Source of the DNA: Chrysoperla carnea
Lineage: Eukaryota > Arthropoda > Insecta > Neuroptera > Chrysopidae
DNA: 64,000 nt
Direction: 5' to 3'
NCBI RefSeq assembly: GCF_905475395.1
Contig: NC_058337.1
Location: 65,926,368 to 65,990,367 of the forward strand
The notes below the pieces were generated by a model that had not been told where the DNA came from, made no database searches, and saw nothing but the letters and a program-made list of their open reading frames with translations. Below, piece after piece: positions 23,801 to 36,642 of the stretch; within the stretch, counting starts at the first letter, position 1; each line of letters starts with the position of its first letter. A program made the translations under genes and the position numbers.

Positions 23801-26800
23801 AATATCCATTAAATAGTTTGTGAAAACCGCAAATTGAATATATTAATAAACAATGATCATATCCAGTCACACACTATCGAGCATAAGTGCTGCTTGGGGA
23901 TTATTGTATTAACTCAAAGTTTATATGAATGAATATAAAACAGTTTTAATCTCATAGTGTTTCAGAATTGTGCGGTACTATTTAAAGTATGTGTTCTGTA
24001 GCACAGAAAAAAAGTTCATAATATAATTATTCCTCCCAAATAATATTTATTATCGAGATAGAATAGCATAAAGATTTTAATTTAACATTTAGAATTCAGA
24101 ATAAAAACTGTTGCTGCGTCTTTTACGTTCCGATTACTAAGCGTTTCTTGCATGCCAAAAGACGTAAATGAATTATAGACCTCACCCAGCCCCATACAAA
24201 ATAACCTAATGACGATGAATTGGGTGATCGTGGTGACTATTTACAAAATAGAAGCGAAGGAAAAATATTTACTTTCTGAACTATAAGAGTAGTCGCATCA
24301 ATGAATGTTTTTCCTCAGAAGTTCTCTAGAATAGCTCCGATTTTTATTATTCTTTTTTATTTTTTTATATTATTTAAAATCGGAAATTTTTCGGGCGGGG
24401 GTAGCCTATATGTAAAACACTCAATGTCCTAACTGATATATCAACGCCCAGCCTAAATTACTAATCTATAATGATAGAAGTTTGAAATTTCGAGAGGATA
24501 TTGATTTTATACTGTAGGTGTTATTTTAAAAAAGGATTTTTCAAAATTCATCCCGTAAAGAATCAGGACCTAAGTGAGTTTCAGTTTGTAACTAAGCAAC
24601 ATAGGGCGTCAATTGGGTTTTATAAGCCGTTAGAATAAAAAGAGATAAAGATAGAGATAAAACTAAAATTGAAATGTAAAAAATGTTCTTATGAAAAATA
24701 AACAACTTTTGTTTGATTGTTTATCGTGCTTTACGTAAGACTTGTATAGTGCGAATAAACAAGTCTGAACACGTTCCGATTGCAGCGCGACTCACATTCG
24801 CACGAAATTTACGTATTGGATAGACGGGCACACTGAATCAAAATAAATAAATACTCGTATACAAGCTTATAATGAGTAGAATCACTAAGAGTCAAATTTA
24901 AGTTGGTTAATGAAACACTTCGTAAAAAAAATAATTCAAGGACCAAAAACAACAAAAATTTACAAAAAAAAGAGCTAAATATTTTCTTTCTTGGCATTAA
25001 TTTCTAAAACTTACTTCACGGGATAAATCTCATATAATAAAGAAATGCACATCTTTAACAATAAAAATTCATTCAATAATAATTGAAAATCAAAACTATT
25101 TTTTCAAGTGTGTGATGGGCGGAAAATGGCCATTATCAACCCAACTCCTTTTTTAAATTAAAAAAAAAAAAAGTTTCAAGTCGTGACTAGATATACTTCT
25201 ACTAATTAATTGTAAAAACCTTAATATCTGGTTTGAAGACTCGCTATCCCCATATACATCCTTACAGGTAACTTCAAAAAATGTTAGATCATCTGCATTC
25301 AATCTTCCTTCTTCTCGACATCGTCTTATTACTTCGATTAAATTACAAATATCATTACGTAAGTGGTCTACTAATTCATTTTGTTGCTGGAAATTGAAAT
25401 TTCTTTTGTATTATTTAATTATTGTCAAAAAAGTATCTCAATATGAATGACTTATTGAGAAATAAAATTAGGTATATCTAGAAATGATTTGGCTGGCTCC
25501 TTTAGAAATATTAAGTTAACTAATTTTTATTCTAGTTTCTATATAATGCTTCAATTCGTTAAATTGTGTTCTTTTAAGGAAAGTAAAGTCTCTTAGATGT
25601 ATAATCTCTTAAGGTGTTTGTCTCTGTGCAATATTGTAAAATAGTTTTGGATTGTATGCGTTGTATGTACAGCAAGAGTATATACAAGCTCGCAGTGAAA
25701 TAATGAATAATTTTTAACTATATTGTACTATTTAACTGTTTATATAGATACAATATAAAGTTAGCGATGAGTTTAAAATTATGTTAATATAGTTATTTCT
25801 CTTTAACCACCATACTCTAACTGTAGACGTTTCTGTTGAATAATCAAAGGTTTTAATCCTTTTTTTTAAACTCTGAACAAATATATCAATGTTTAGTTTT
25901 TTTTTCTAGAATTAAAAAAATTATTAAAACACCACCTATCCTATGCCCTCCGTGTTAATTATCCGAATTTTATGGTAATTGTATTAAAACATTAATTAAT
26001 AATTATAAACAAATTTAGAATTTTCTGATAATATGCCCATAGCGAGACTACAACCTTAATTTCATCATGTCCAATGACAATATGAGCTTAAAGTGGTACA
26101 ACGTACAACATAACTAATTTTGTGAGAATTAAGTCATTTTGAAAATTTTATTTACCGACGAGTGATGCTTGACTTTTGAGTCAATACTTAAAAACGACGG
26201 GTGATAACGATGGACGGGAAGTGCAGCTAGCATAATTGAAGGAGTGTCATAAACTTGAATATTTCAAAATGAATGTATATTCGCACGTACTCAGTTTACA
26301 CGGACATAGGTACCGCCCGCAGAGTTTTTTTACCGTGTATACGGGTACGTGTGCATAATCACACCGTGAAAAATTCGATCAGATTTTTACCTGACAGTCT
26401 TGATCCTTATTAAGTGGTGTCTTTCGAACGAGATCCCGAGCTATATTTGCAGATTTTTAATGAATCTAAGACAATATCAACGCGAATACAACTTTTTGAG
26501 AGCCTTCGATTTCGGAGATATTTATAAATATAATATATATGTTATAAATAACATTTATTTATCAAAATCAAGAACATACTTTACTGTAAAATTCATATGC
26601 GTCACTCATACGGTTATAAACTTTTTGCGTGGAATCTTTTAATTTATTTTCTAAAGTAACAACCGTATCTGAAGCCTCCTCTTCCAATTCTTCTACAGCC
26701 TGTACAAGCATTTTATTTTGCTCAGTTAAATCCGATACCCATGCACGTAAAGTGCAAATTTTTTCCTATCAAAAAAAACATATTATAAATAAAATATTCC

Positions 26801-26977
26801 GAAAATAAAAATTCAAGAATTTACTTGTTCTTTTGAATGTTCATCGTCACAACTTTCATCAATTTCTGCTAATTTTTTTTCATATAATTTCTGAAATTCA
26901 TCAACGATTGCCAAGGTAAGTGTTTCGCCACAATCCTCTGCATTACAAGGTTCCGACCTTGTCCGCTTTTTTCCCAT
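17885..26977 (-). CDS. coiled-coil protein, block A (complete by model, 406 aa)
   Basis: Exons in transcript order: 26825-26977 (ATG at 26977), 26580-26765, 25258-25386, 23352-23498, 20881-21060, 17885-18310 (stop). Exon lengths are 153, 186, 129, 147, 180 and 426, all divisible by three; all introns are phase 0. The start is MGKKRTRSEPC, a basic N-terminus. The middle is coiled coil (EKICTLRAWVSDLTEQNKML, ENKLKDSTQKV, ALRRENQNLEEQCRQIDKQ, DIIKELRKELRAVKK). The last exon is not coiled coil but a D/N/K/S-rich, probably disordered tail. The family is unrecognised. The end of exon 3 is uncertain: GTATAT at 25257 keeps phase 0, while the better donor GTAAGG at 25265 would give phase 1. AATAAA-like signals on this strand follow near 17793-17798, supporting a real 3' end. 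Confidence 0.65.
19474..20510. mobile_element. about 1.04-kb foldback element in intron of block A
   Basis: The two halves pair around a centre near 19970. Left words aatctctaaatt, ctagatcaaaact, gggggtgggaaaatatatg, aattcggagtattta and attgcagattaaatg reappear in reverse complement and order on the right, ending aatttagaggtt at 20510. Divergence between arms is moderate, with several indels. The centre is T- and A-rich. The open frame at 19864-20058 is arm sequence. Confidence 0.75.
24549..24716 (+). repeat. repeat family R, fragment
   Basis: Shares in order caggacctaa, caattgggtt, aagccgttag, atgtaaaaaatgttct and aaataaacaacttttgtttg with the copy at 50505-51122. It is truncated at both ends and lacks the GTCC microsatellite. 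Confidence 0.65.
25578..26050 (+). repeat. dispersed repeat family S, copy 2 (uninterrupted)
   Basis: Collinear with 8399-9470 minus the foldback insertion there; shared words include cttagatg, ttaaggtgtttgtc, caatattgtaaaa, gagtttaaaattatgttaat and ccatagcgagac. No coding frame. It lies in an intron of block A. Confidence 0.7.
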
Positions 26978-27433
26978 AATATTTTTTTGTTCAGTTTCTT
27001 CTTAACAATAAAAAATATAAATTTGATTTAAAATAATGTAAATATTTTATTTGAAATCTGTTGACATGTTTTCAAAAGTCTATATTTAATTTACTACATG
27101 CATGACATATTCCACTAATACACTTGTGTTTTCTTTTAAATAAGACTGTTCAGTGTTCCTGTCTCTTGTTTGTTTACTTACTTACTAACTTATCGACCTG
27201 AAACAAACAAAAACAAAACATATGATTTTTTCAAGTATAAATAACTTTCTCATTCATATGTTCATATGTTTGGGGGGATGCTATATTTATCCCATTTTAT
27301 TATTTATATAAGAAGATATAATTTTATTCGAAACTGCACCTACTTTTTAACGTGACATTCATTTTCATAGAAAAATATATTATTCATTGCATGTAAAACG
27401 AATTGTCTATTCCGTAAATTTTTATATTATTGT
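26978..27433 (-). promoter_or_regulatory. presumed 5' UTR and promoter of coiled-coil block A
   Basis: This 450-bp interval separates the block A start codon from the hairpin element at 27434. It is AT-rich and contains repeated cttactta words near 27173-27190, which on the minus strand give GTAAGTAAG and could be a 5' UTR donor. No TATA or initiator element is clear. Inferred from position only. Confidence 0.3.
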
Positions 27434-28514
27434 TACGGTAATAGTGTGATCAAATTAACTTTTTGAATTTTTTAATTCTGAGTTCGGAGAAAAAAATTGA
27501 ATCAAGTAGATAATTATGGTACAAATTGAAGAAACTAAAACCGAACATTTTTTGATGGTCGGAAAGGGTCCAAAAAAATGGTAAAGTGACCTAATCCGGT
27601 CTTTCGCGTCCGACACCGTCGGATTGAGTTAAAAAAAATTAATAAGCTTAGGCGCCGTAAAAAGACGAAAAAAATGAGCTGAATGAACCCGATTGGTCCA
27701 TCGATGTCCCCACAAATTGCAAAAAACCATCGATTTTGCTCGAAATTTCAAAAATTCATAACTCTTGTTGTCTAAAGATTAAAAGCTGAGATTTAAAAAG
27801 ATTGAAGCTTTTGTGCCCATGAAGTATCACACACAATTTCAGCAAGATCGAATGTATACTTTTTGCAAACCGCAGCTGAATGCAAAAAAAGGACTTTTGC
27901 AAAATGGCTCTAAAAAAGTTGTGATGTGGTATCGCGCTATTTTTTTTACGTGATCATATGCTTCAATAGTTAAAGAAATACTTACCAAAGTTCCAACCTC
28001 TTATCTTTAGTAGAAGTTACTAAAATAATTATTTTAAATTACAACATTACAATTGCTCCCATTACTCCCATCCTATTGTAATGTTGTAATTTAAAATAAT
28101 TATTTTAGTAACTTTTACTAAAGATAAGAGGTTGGAACTTTGGCAGGTATTTTTTTAACTATTGAAGCATATGATCACGAAAAGAAATAGCGCGTTACCG
28201 CACCAAAATGTTTTTAGGGCCATTTTGCAGAAGTCGGGTTCATTCGCAGCTCATTTTTTTCGTCTTTTTACGGCGCCTAAGCTTATTAAAAGATTTTTTA
28301 TTTCTAACTCAATCCGACGGTGTCTGACGCGAAAGATCGGATTAGGTCACTTTACCATTTTTTTGGACCCTTTCCGACCATCAAAAAATGTTCGATTTTA
28401 GTTTCTTCAATTTGTATCATAATTATCTACTTAATTCAATTTTTTTTCTCCGAGCTCAGAATTATCTAAAAATTGACACCATTTTTTTTTTATTTGATCA
28501 CACTATAATGCCAT
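27434..28514. mobile_element. 1.08-kb foldback (hairpin) element
   Basis: Ends acggtaatagtgtgatca at 27434 and tgatcacactataatgccat at 28514 are inverted copies. The inner arms (about 27957-28054 and 28074-28172) pair almost perfectly around a 19-bp loop at 28055-28073. Outer arms (27434-27690 and 28228-28514) pair well (gtaaaaagacgaaaaaaatg, ggcgccgt, gtcggaaagggtcc). The left arm has about 190 bp (near 27695-27890) with no partner on the right, a deletion or insertion. The frames at 28162-28582 are arm sequence. Confidence 0.85.
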
Positions 28515-29050
28515 TAGTGAAATATGTCTTTCTTTTTTTTTTTATAAAAAATATGGTTTTTTATAAAGACCACAGATTATAGTTTATTTATATGTAATAT
28601 ACTTATAATCTGTGTCTAGGGCAATACAAATAAGAAAATATGAACTGTTAAAAGTTTCGTGCTCTTAAACCTTTCCTACACAATGCAACATGAAAGCCGA
28701 AAGCGATATAGGCTGAAAACACGCTATAAAAATTTCTGAGTTTGTACACTGTACGCCAGAGACTATCTTTATTACCGATATATTCTCTGTTGTACGCTGT
28801 GTGACTTCATTATAAGAATTTCATATGAAAAAGTGGTCCATATGGATTCCCAGGGGTTCACGAAGACCAACAAGGAGTCCGCCGTCCATGCGAACAAAAA
28901 AAAAAAAGGATTAAGGGTTCTGTGAGATGTAAATGGGCGTTCACAATAGTTTATCTCATTTAAGCAGGTTGCGACTTTAATTTTCATGAATTAAATAAAT
29001 CATACACAAAGATAGTATTTTGCTTAGTTTTTATCTGAAAACATAAAAAA
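28515..29050. other. gap with no recognised feature
   Basis: AT-rich; a small hairpin at about 28568-28617 (acagattata with tataatctgt). I see no gene. The open frame at 28772-28987 on the minus strand has no family resemblance and lies beside degraded transposon sequence. Confidence 0.4.
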
Positions 29051-29430
29051 CAGCACGACGATTTCCTCGTGAATTTTCCAAGTTTATCAATTTAGCACAG
29101 ACAAACTGCCAAGAAGATGGCGTTTTAACTTACGTCCAACATTAAAATGTCCTCTACACAGACTTTGAAATAGGGTACTCAATCAAGGGTAACAACTATT
29201 CTGAGTTCAAAAAGATATACCTGCGTAGCTTATCTCGTATTGTGGAATATCGCCAGAAAGTATGTTGCTTTTCCATATTCGTATCTGGTGGAAAAAGGTT
29301 TCAGTGCGATTACCCACCTATTGGCACAAAAAAGAAACAAACTGGATATAATAAACTTAGGAGATAATAAACTTAAGATTATATCTCAGTAAATTGACAC
29401 CAAACATTGACAATTGTTTATCAAAGCACC
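29050..29430 (+). pseudogene. hAT-superfamily transposase C-terminal remnant
   Basis: Reading about 29272-29425 in frame gives LVEKGFSAITHLLAQKRNKL and then, after a small duplication/frameshift at about 29352-29377, NLRLYLSKLTPNIDNCLSK. This is the conserved C-terminal dimerisation region of hAT (Buster/ZBED5/FAM200-like) transposases. Upstream, FKKIYLRSLSRIVEYRQK may be further decayed transposase. Frames are broken, so it is not functional. Confidence 0.65.
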
Positions 29431-29721
29431 AGGCTCTTCCCTCTCAAAAAAAATTTTAATTTTTACTCATTATTTATTATGTAATTAATAGGTACTCAAT
29501 TTTATTTAGTTAGAGTCTCATTCATAAATGTATAAATAAAACTAATGTTTGTTTTTTAATTTTTCTTTTATACCTTACTACAGTTAAAAATGAGTCAAAA
29601 CACATTTGAAGTTGATGAATTTAAAAAAATGTAATATTAGCTAACAAAACAAATGTTCTATTTATGTTCCATGTGAAATTTGTTGCTGAAGTTTTTCAGA
29701 CCATTTTTAACCACTCTTTGC

Positions 29722-30118
29722 AGGGTGGTTCAAGCTATAACATTTCGTGAGCTAAAGAATACTTTATCTATAAAGCTTATAATCATAAATAACGAAAATC
29801 CACGGTGGAAATATGGGTATTCCATAATTCAATTTAGTCCAATGAAATTAGTAAGAGGCTTATAGGCACGTCTAGGTCACATAAGCTTTCAATCATGATG
29901 AATCGTTAGGTCATACTATGTTCCAAAATTTCAATTTTTTAAGCATTCAAATTGGTAAGACAATAAAAAATGTCATTCTTTTCCAAAATTTCAACAGCTT
30001 GTATCTAGAAAAGAATGGCCTTCTCGGCTATAAGTATATTGTGAAATAATCATTATTAAGTCAAATAATCGTTGTCTATCATTTGTTGAAATCCTGCTGT
30101 TATAACTTGGACCGCCCT
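29722..30118. mobile_element. 397-bp TIR element
   Basis: CAGGGTGGTTCAAGCTATAA at 29722 and its inverted counterpart ending GGACCGCCCTG at 30118 form imperfect 21-bp TIRs. Target duplication is not clear. The open frame at 29680-29865 crosses the left end and is not a gene. Confidence 0.6.
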
Positions 30119-33100
30119 GTATACACATCTATCTATTTGTATCCTTATACGATTGAGCATCACCAGCGGCTTCCTTTAATTCAAATGAGCTGAATTCGTT
30201 ATGAAGGAGCTAAGCGGAACAATATCTTAGAGGCACTTTTAAAGTTCTAAATGTAGATAAAGTATTGAAAATTTGAATGCAGGTTAATGTCAATGTTATT
30301 ATTAAGTTGATAGGATTTTTAGGAATCAATAACGAATACATTAAATTTAGTGAAACAATTATTTATTTAATATTTAAATATATAAACACAATAAATTTCG
30401 TAATTAATTTTATTAAAATCTAGCTATTTTATATAATATGTATGTATGTCCACTTATATATCCACTTCCTGCTACAAATTGCTTCTCGATATCCCTTTTT
30501 GTTTATTTGTTGGACTGTTTATCGAGTGTTTACTGTAAATATCTACATTGTTGCTATAAATAGTAACTAAAATAATTTTATTTATCAAATAATATTTTTT
30601 TTCTCTCTCTAAAATCCAGCTGAAATGCATTACAAAAAAAGTAAAGGGTTTTGTAAATTAAATTTAGAAAAACTTCTTTTTTAATATTTTCTTCTATGAT
30701 TTCTACTATATATAATTCATGGAATATTTATACTTGCTACTAAAAAATAATTTTGTATTCGCATTGAATCCCTCTAAAATACTCCAATTTAATACGCCTT
30801 TATTATAGTTTCTTTTAGTTCGTAATATTCTAGAAGAATTTTAAAGATTTACTGCAAATAAAACCCAAATCCTTGAGCAAAATTTTAAAATCACCACACG
30901 TTCTATTACATATTCATTCATCATGCAACCTTTAAATCTATTCCAAGGAAATTTTAAGTTGTTTAACCTTATTACTGTGACTTTTATTTGTAATCCTAAA
31001 CGGATATTGATGTAGAACCTCTTAAATCTGATCTCATGCTATTTTCATTACTCTGTTTAATAAATAAATAAATAATTATTCGCTTAAAAATGTGGAAAGA
31101 AATTCATAGCGTTTTTCTCTTAAATTAAAATTTATTACGAAATAATATATTAAATAATAATTTAGAAACTTTGGGATCAACACTATCGTTAGCACTATCG
31201 TTTCAGTTTAGCAAAATTTAACTAACTATTTAAAAAACTTAAAATTGGCAATTGTAAATAATTGAAAAGAAAACCAAAAAAATAGAAATCATAAAAGAAA
31301 AAGTTGGACGCATTTAGTCAAAAATTACGATTAGTAACCAAGTGACTAATAAGAGGAGTTTAGAAATTCGAAGATTTGTAAATTTGTAGCCCCTAATATG
31401 CCATGTTTAGTTCATTCTCAAATTTCGTTCGAAGTTTGTAAAACAAACGGAAAATTTTCAAATTCACTGCATACGCCTGTTGAAATATAATAATTTTAAC
31501 GACAAGTCACGACCCCTGAAGTCGAACAATAACAACGTGGACGATAGTATACCGTTTCTGAGAAATGTGCCTGGCTGCTGCAATTAGTACATATTGAAGG
31601 TAAGTATTTTGTACAATGTTTTGCTTTTATTTGCCCAGAAAGTTTCAGTTTCTTTAACTACATAGACCAGTAAAATCAGAATTCAAAACACACTGATAGA
31701 TAATTAAAACATTACTATATACCGCATAACACAAGAACCATTTGCCATAGAATATTGAAATTTTGTATTTAGTACTTTTTTAACACATAGTTTTGCACAT
31801 ACCCTTTAGTACTTCCTTGAACGTAGCAATACATAAACCTTTCGATATTTTGCATAACTCAAAAAGTCACTTCAATGTTTCAGTAATTTTTCGAAAAGTA
31901 GTTACGCCCTCTCCCCCTACAACATCGTTAATAAAAATCTTTAATTCAAACCTTTCTTAATATCTAAGTAATACACTAATAGACAGTTTTTTGGCTGTTT
32001 ATTAAGCTTTTAGACCACTTGCTGTTGTGGGATCGAAGAGAAAAATTGTGTGTAATACTATCGACAAAGTCTGTTAATCGAAATTCAATAATTTTCTTCA
32101 ATGACTTCAGTTTACTAATAGACAATTTCTGCCAAATGCAGTCCATATTATTTCAATAACACTCACGCAACACCTAAAATTTTAGAATCAACATAATATC
32201 GTCGATATAAATATGACCAAATATTGCCATATTTTGCTTTCACATTTGCATACAACGTATTAATTAAATGAAAAAAACAAACGAAAAACTAATACCAAAA
32301 CCGTTTTTTACTATTCATTTTTTTGTTGTTATTCCTAGAGTAATAATAAAATTACTTAAAAAACTAACCTCTTTATCGTGAAATATAGTTTTACAAGCGA
32401 AATATATAGTACATATAAAATTGAGAATATATATATATAATTTTTAAATAAAAATTAAAATTTTAACATATTTTTTTTTATTGTATTAGTATGAACCCAA
32501 GATTCATAAACAAATAAGTATGTTATTCAATATTTTATGTTTGTTTAAGGTGGGGCAGAGCTGCATTATTTACTTTTACCAGGTGTATCATGTTAAACTT
32601 TCCTTGACTGTTTCAATAAATCCTCATTTTAATAGTTAAATAATACGTTTACACATAAAGGGTACAAATAAAAGATTTTTAGATTAGAAGGGGCATAAAT
32701 TGGAATAGAAAAATATTTACACTCCTTTTAATCCAAAAATGAATTGTTTCAACCCTTTTGTTAATTAAAATCTTATGATTTAATTATCGAGATGAGAAAT
32801 TTATGGCGAAACACCATGTGTAAGAATTAATGTTTATTTATTGAATTTTTAGATGCTTTTATTGAAATTGGGTTTATCTTTCTTAGGTGCCCCACTTAAT
32901 ATTGGTTTGTGTCTATGAATTTACAAAGACAGGTAGCAACTATATAGAAAGTTTAATTCAATCAGAAAGTATTCCAAAAAACATATCTATTTATTTATGT
33001 ATCTTGATATGAATCTATTCCACTTATGGGTATTATAATAAATTGTAATTTAAAATTATTGACGAATTCATTCGCAATGTGAGGATGATTGATTGTTGTA

Positions 33101-33182
33101 TAACCTACGAAATACATACATAACAATTTTATTCACAGTCCATAGCGAATTCAATTTTTCTTAATCGTTACACATCTTGATA
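30119..33182. other. 3-kb AT-rich gap; one possible noncoding exon
   Basis: No coding exon recognised. A less AT-rich stretch at about 31498-31599 ends in a strong plus-strand donor (GAAG before GTAAGTATTTTG at 31600) but has stops in all three frames, so at most a noncoding exon or chance. Much of the rest is A/T runs. Confidence 0.35.
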
Positions 33183-33184
33183 TA

Positions 33185-33443
33185 CAGTGGAAACCCCGGT
33201 AATCCGCCAAACGTTTTGCAGGATAGGGTCAAACTATCGAATTTTTCGGATCATAGAGTATTGCCTTAAACCCCCTATAGTCCGGAATTTTTTACAAAAG
33301 AGTATCTTGTAATCCGACAAATCACAAATCCAATGATAAGATTCTTTATGTTATACTCTGAAGTACAAATCATACTTCATTATGAATGTAATAATAATAG
33401 ACATGTCGGATTAGCCAGGGGACGGATTACCGGGGTTCCACTG
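33185..33443. mobile_element. 259-bp pogo/Tigger-type MITE
   Basis: TIRs CAGTGGAAACCCCGGTAATC at 33185 and its inverse ending GGGGTTCCACTG at 33443 differ by one base indel; both are flanked by TA (33183-33184 and 33444-33445). The CAGTGGAA-C-CCG-TAATCCG terminus is typical of pogo-like Tc1/mariner elements. The interior is noncoding. Confidence 0.8.
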
Positions 33444-34546
33444 TAAATAGATAGAGTAGCAGTAGAATCTGATAAAATTGTGACTGCTTGTTATTCCACA
33501 TCAATTACTATAAATCTGTAAATTTTGTTTTTTATTTTGGATCTTTCTGGTATTTTGTTTCAGCTCCGACACTACTAATTCATCGAAAATTTAGACAGTA
33601 ACAAAAAATGGCATTCTGATAAACCATAGAGTAAAAAAGCAAAACAAATTTTCGATTAAGTTAAGATTATTTCTAAAATAAATAGTACCGTAACACACCA
33701 GCTAAAACAAAACTTATTATATGGTTCGATATCCGCTGGATTACTAAAAAAAATGATAGAAGTATACTCTAGCTTTGTTCAGTTTTAGAATTTGGCTCTG
33801 AGGTATCGTGCCCCCTTGAGATTCCAGTATAAAAATAAAATTCTAAAGAGATAAATAGCGTAATTCAATCAATCAAGCGGTTAAAAAAACAAAAATTTTA
33901 ATGTACATTATCTCCTAACTTTTCACCATTGATAACATGATATCGCATTATGTTTTCTTTACAATCACATTAGTTATTTAACAATATAAGTGTGTCGTGT
34001 TTCCGAGCAATCTTTACGAGTAAATGAATCGAAAAAAAGAATACCTCCCTGCCCAATCCTCACAGCGTACACCGGCACATACCATGGATGAAACAATTCT
34101 TTTAATATTTCTCACTTGAATGCCATATAAAAATAGAAAACATACGTTATTTTTTAAGTAGTAAAAACACCCTAATTTCGTTTGTGTAATAATTTTAAAA
34201 ACGAATTATCATAATACCAATAAATTAATTAACATAATTAAAAAAATTATAAATTTGTTAGTTACTAAATTGCTCGCAATCACATAATCATCTTCTCAAA
34301 AATCAGTCAAAGAGAACAAAAAATAAATCAATTTATTTTTATGGACTCCATAAAAAACATATTTGATTTATTATTTTTAAATCACTCTATTTCATAATAT
34401 TTATCAGAAACGAGCATATTATCCATTTTTCTCAATTAATTTCTATAACAAACACAAGGTATTTGAGAGTGCAATTAATTAATTAAATTCATAAAAACAC
34501 CATTGTTTTATTGTATCCAGTATACAATTATTCCATAAATAATGTA

Positions 34547-35205
34547 CGGGGTGTTTCATTTAAGTTGAGATAATTTATATCAAACTAATATTACAAAAAC
34601 AATAAGTTTTTAAGATTTTCAATCTGAATATTATTATACAATTAACTTCTATGTTCTTACTAATGTTTCTACTTAAAAATTAATTTGTTTTCAACTTTTT
34701 CTCTCTTGTCCTGTCATAAAACACAAACTTTTTGTTAGAAGTATGCATTTTTTGTAAGACAAAAAAATTTTTCACGCGCTTTGAAAACAAATTAGGTATA
34801 GCTAATAATCCGAAAATATAATTTATGTATACATTTTTAGAAGTTTTCAGATAACATTTATCTAATCATGTAACTATTGAAAAAAATTTATCAGGATAAG
34901 AAAGATTTGATGACTAATTAATCGATGACGAAGAAATACATTTTTTTTACATTCGCGATGTTTTTATCAGAAATTAATATTAAAAAAAGTTTATAATTCT
35001 TTTAAAATTTAGCTTTCCATCAAGTAAGGCATCCTCTAGAGTCAAAAAATTTATGTTTTTCGTATATTCAAGCAATTTTTTAAAATTTATTCAACGAAAA
35101 CTTCTTATGATATAAAGCTAGTGTATTTTGATACTCTATTATTTTTTCCTTTAAATGCGTAATTTTTGACATAAATTGGTTGCAACTTAAATAAAACACC
35201 CGTTA
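34547..35205. mobile_element. about 660-bp TIR element
   Basis: The left end cggggtgtttcatttaagtt near 34547 is matched by aacttaaataaaacacccg ending at about 35205. No transposase frame in the AT-rich interior. It may be a decayed mariner-like element. Confidence 0.6.
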
Positions 35206-36642
35206 TAAACCTAGGTATATATTTTTTTTTAAATTTTACATTTGGTACATATTTAGTTTTTTTTTTTTTTGAATGATGAATAAAATACCATTTACTTATT
35301 TTTTATAGTTTTTTTGTGTTTTTTATGATTTTTTTTTACTTAATACTGGAATCAAATCCAATTTGTTTTTAATAAAGCAGAGTACACATAAAATATATAT
35401 TAAAACTGGTACAATATTACTTAGAGTAAGGTACATTTATAATGGTTCTTCTGATTTTTAACTGTTCTCAAAAATATCTACAGAAATTCTTTTTCCCAAA
35501 AATAAACTAGGTTGTTCCTTTTATTTTTACACGTGTTGAACGCTACTGTACTTCATTCCTGGTAAAAGTCAACTAAAATACTCTAGACTTATTTAAAAGC
35601 CTTCTGGAAAAAATCAATTGGGTTAAAAAAACCAATTCCTTCTCAATAAAAATAAAATTACATCAATTAGCTACCCTCGTTTTTAGTTTCATTTATAAGA
35701 ATGTACATGCTTGTAATAAAAAAAGGTACTTTTGTGACGTCAAATAGCATACATAATTCATGCATGTAAATAAAAAGAACAAACTTAATGAAATAGATCA
35801 TAATTTTCGGCTGGAGTATTTTAGGTACATTTCAGAACTTTTCGATTAAAATATTTTTCCCACAATCGATGATAAAACTAACGCTTTCGAAAATAAAAAA
35901 TTTCTGTAGTACAATTCTAAAAAAGCACCATTTACAAAAAAAAAAAAAAAATGCACAATATTGCTTTAATAATATTTGATAAATGCTCTTAGAGCCAAAA
36001 AAGACTTGATCTTAAATAAATATACATTCGTCGTAAAAAAACCAGCGTAAACGACATATATATTTATTCAAGAATAAATAATTATTGCTCCCTTCAAACA
36101 AAAATGACCGAAATGTATGATTTAAACCATTTTAAATGTATCTAATAAAGATATATATATTTTTTTTGGAATCTATCTTATTGTTTATTAATCCTTTTTC
36201 TTTAATATATTTATATTTATATATATTTATATATAATATGGGATTTACCGGAATAGACCGGACTATATAAGAATAATTTTCATATATTATACACTGATAT
36301 CACCACTTTTGAATATTTTTTTAAAATAGAAAAGTCACTGCTTTTTGTTGTTCATTCAAAATTTCCCCCATTCAAATATCTCAACATCCATTTTCTCTGT
36401 TTTATATAATTGCTGTAAAAGAGCTGTAGTAAGGTTGTATGTGAGAAATCGCGCACGCGTAATTATTTTTTTTTTTAAAACAACCACCACGCATGCACCA
36501 TCACCATTGTATGTGCGGGCATGTTGTTGGTCTGTATTAAATTAATATATTTTTTTTAATATGAATGTCACGTATTTTATATTGAGATAATATATTTATA
36601 TATATCGCCAATGTTGGTGATATGTGGACTATTTAAACAGAA
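35206..36642 (-). other. AT-rich stretch, probably Rab5 3' UTR and beyond
   Basis: No coding exon. Several AATAAA-type words occur on the minus strand (for example near 36183) downstream of the Rab5 stop, so polyadenylation within this interval is likely, but the site cannot be chosen. An A run at 35936-35951 and a (TA)-rich tract at 36150-36240 are present. Confidence 0.4.
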
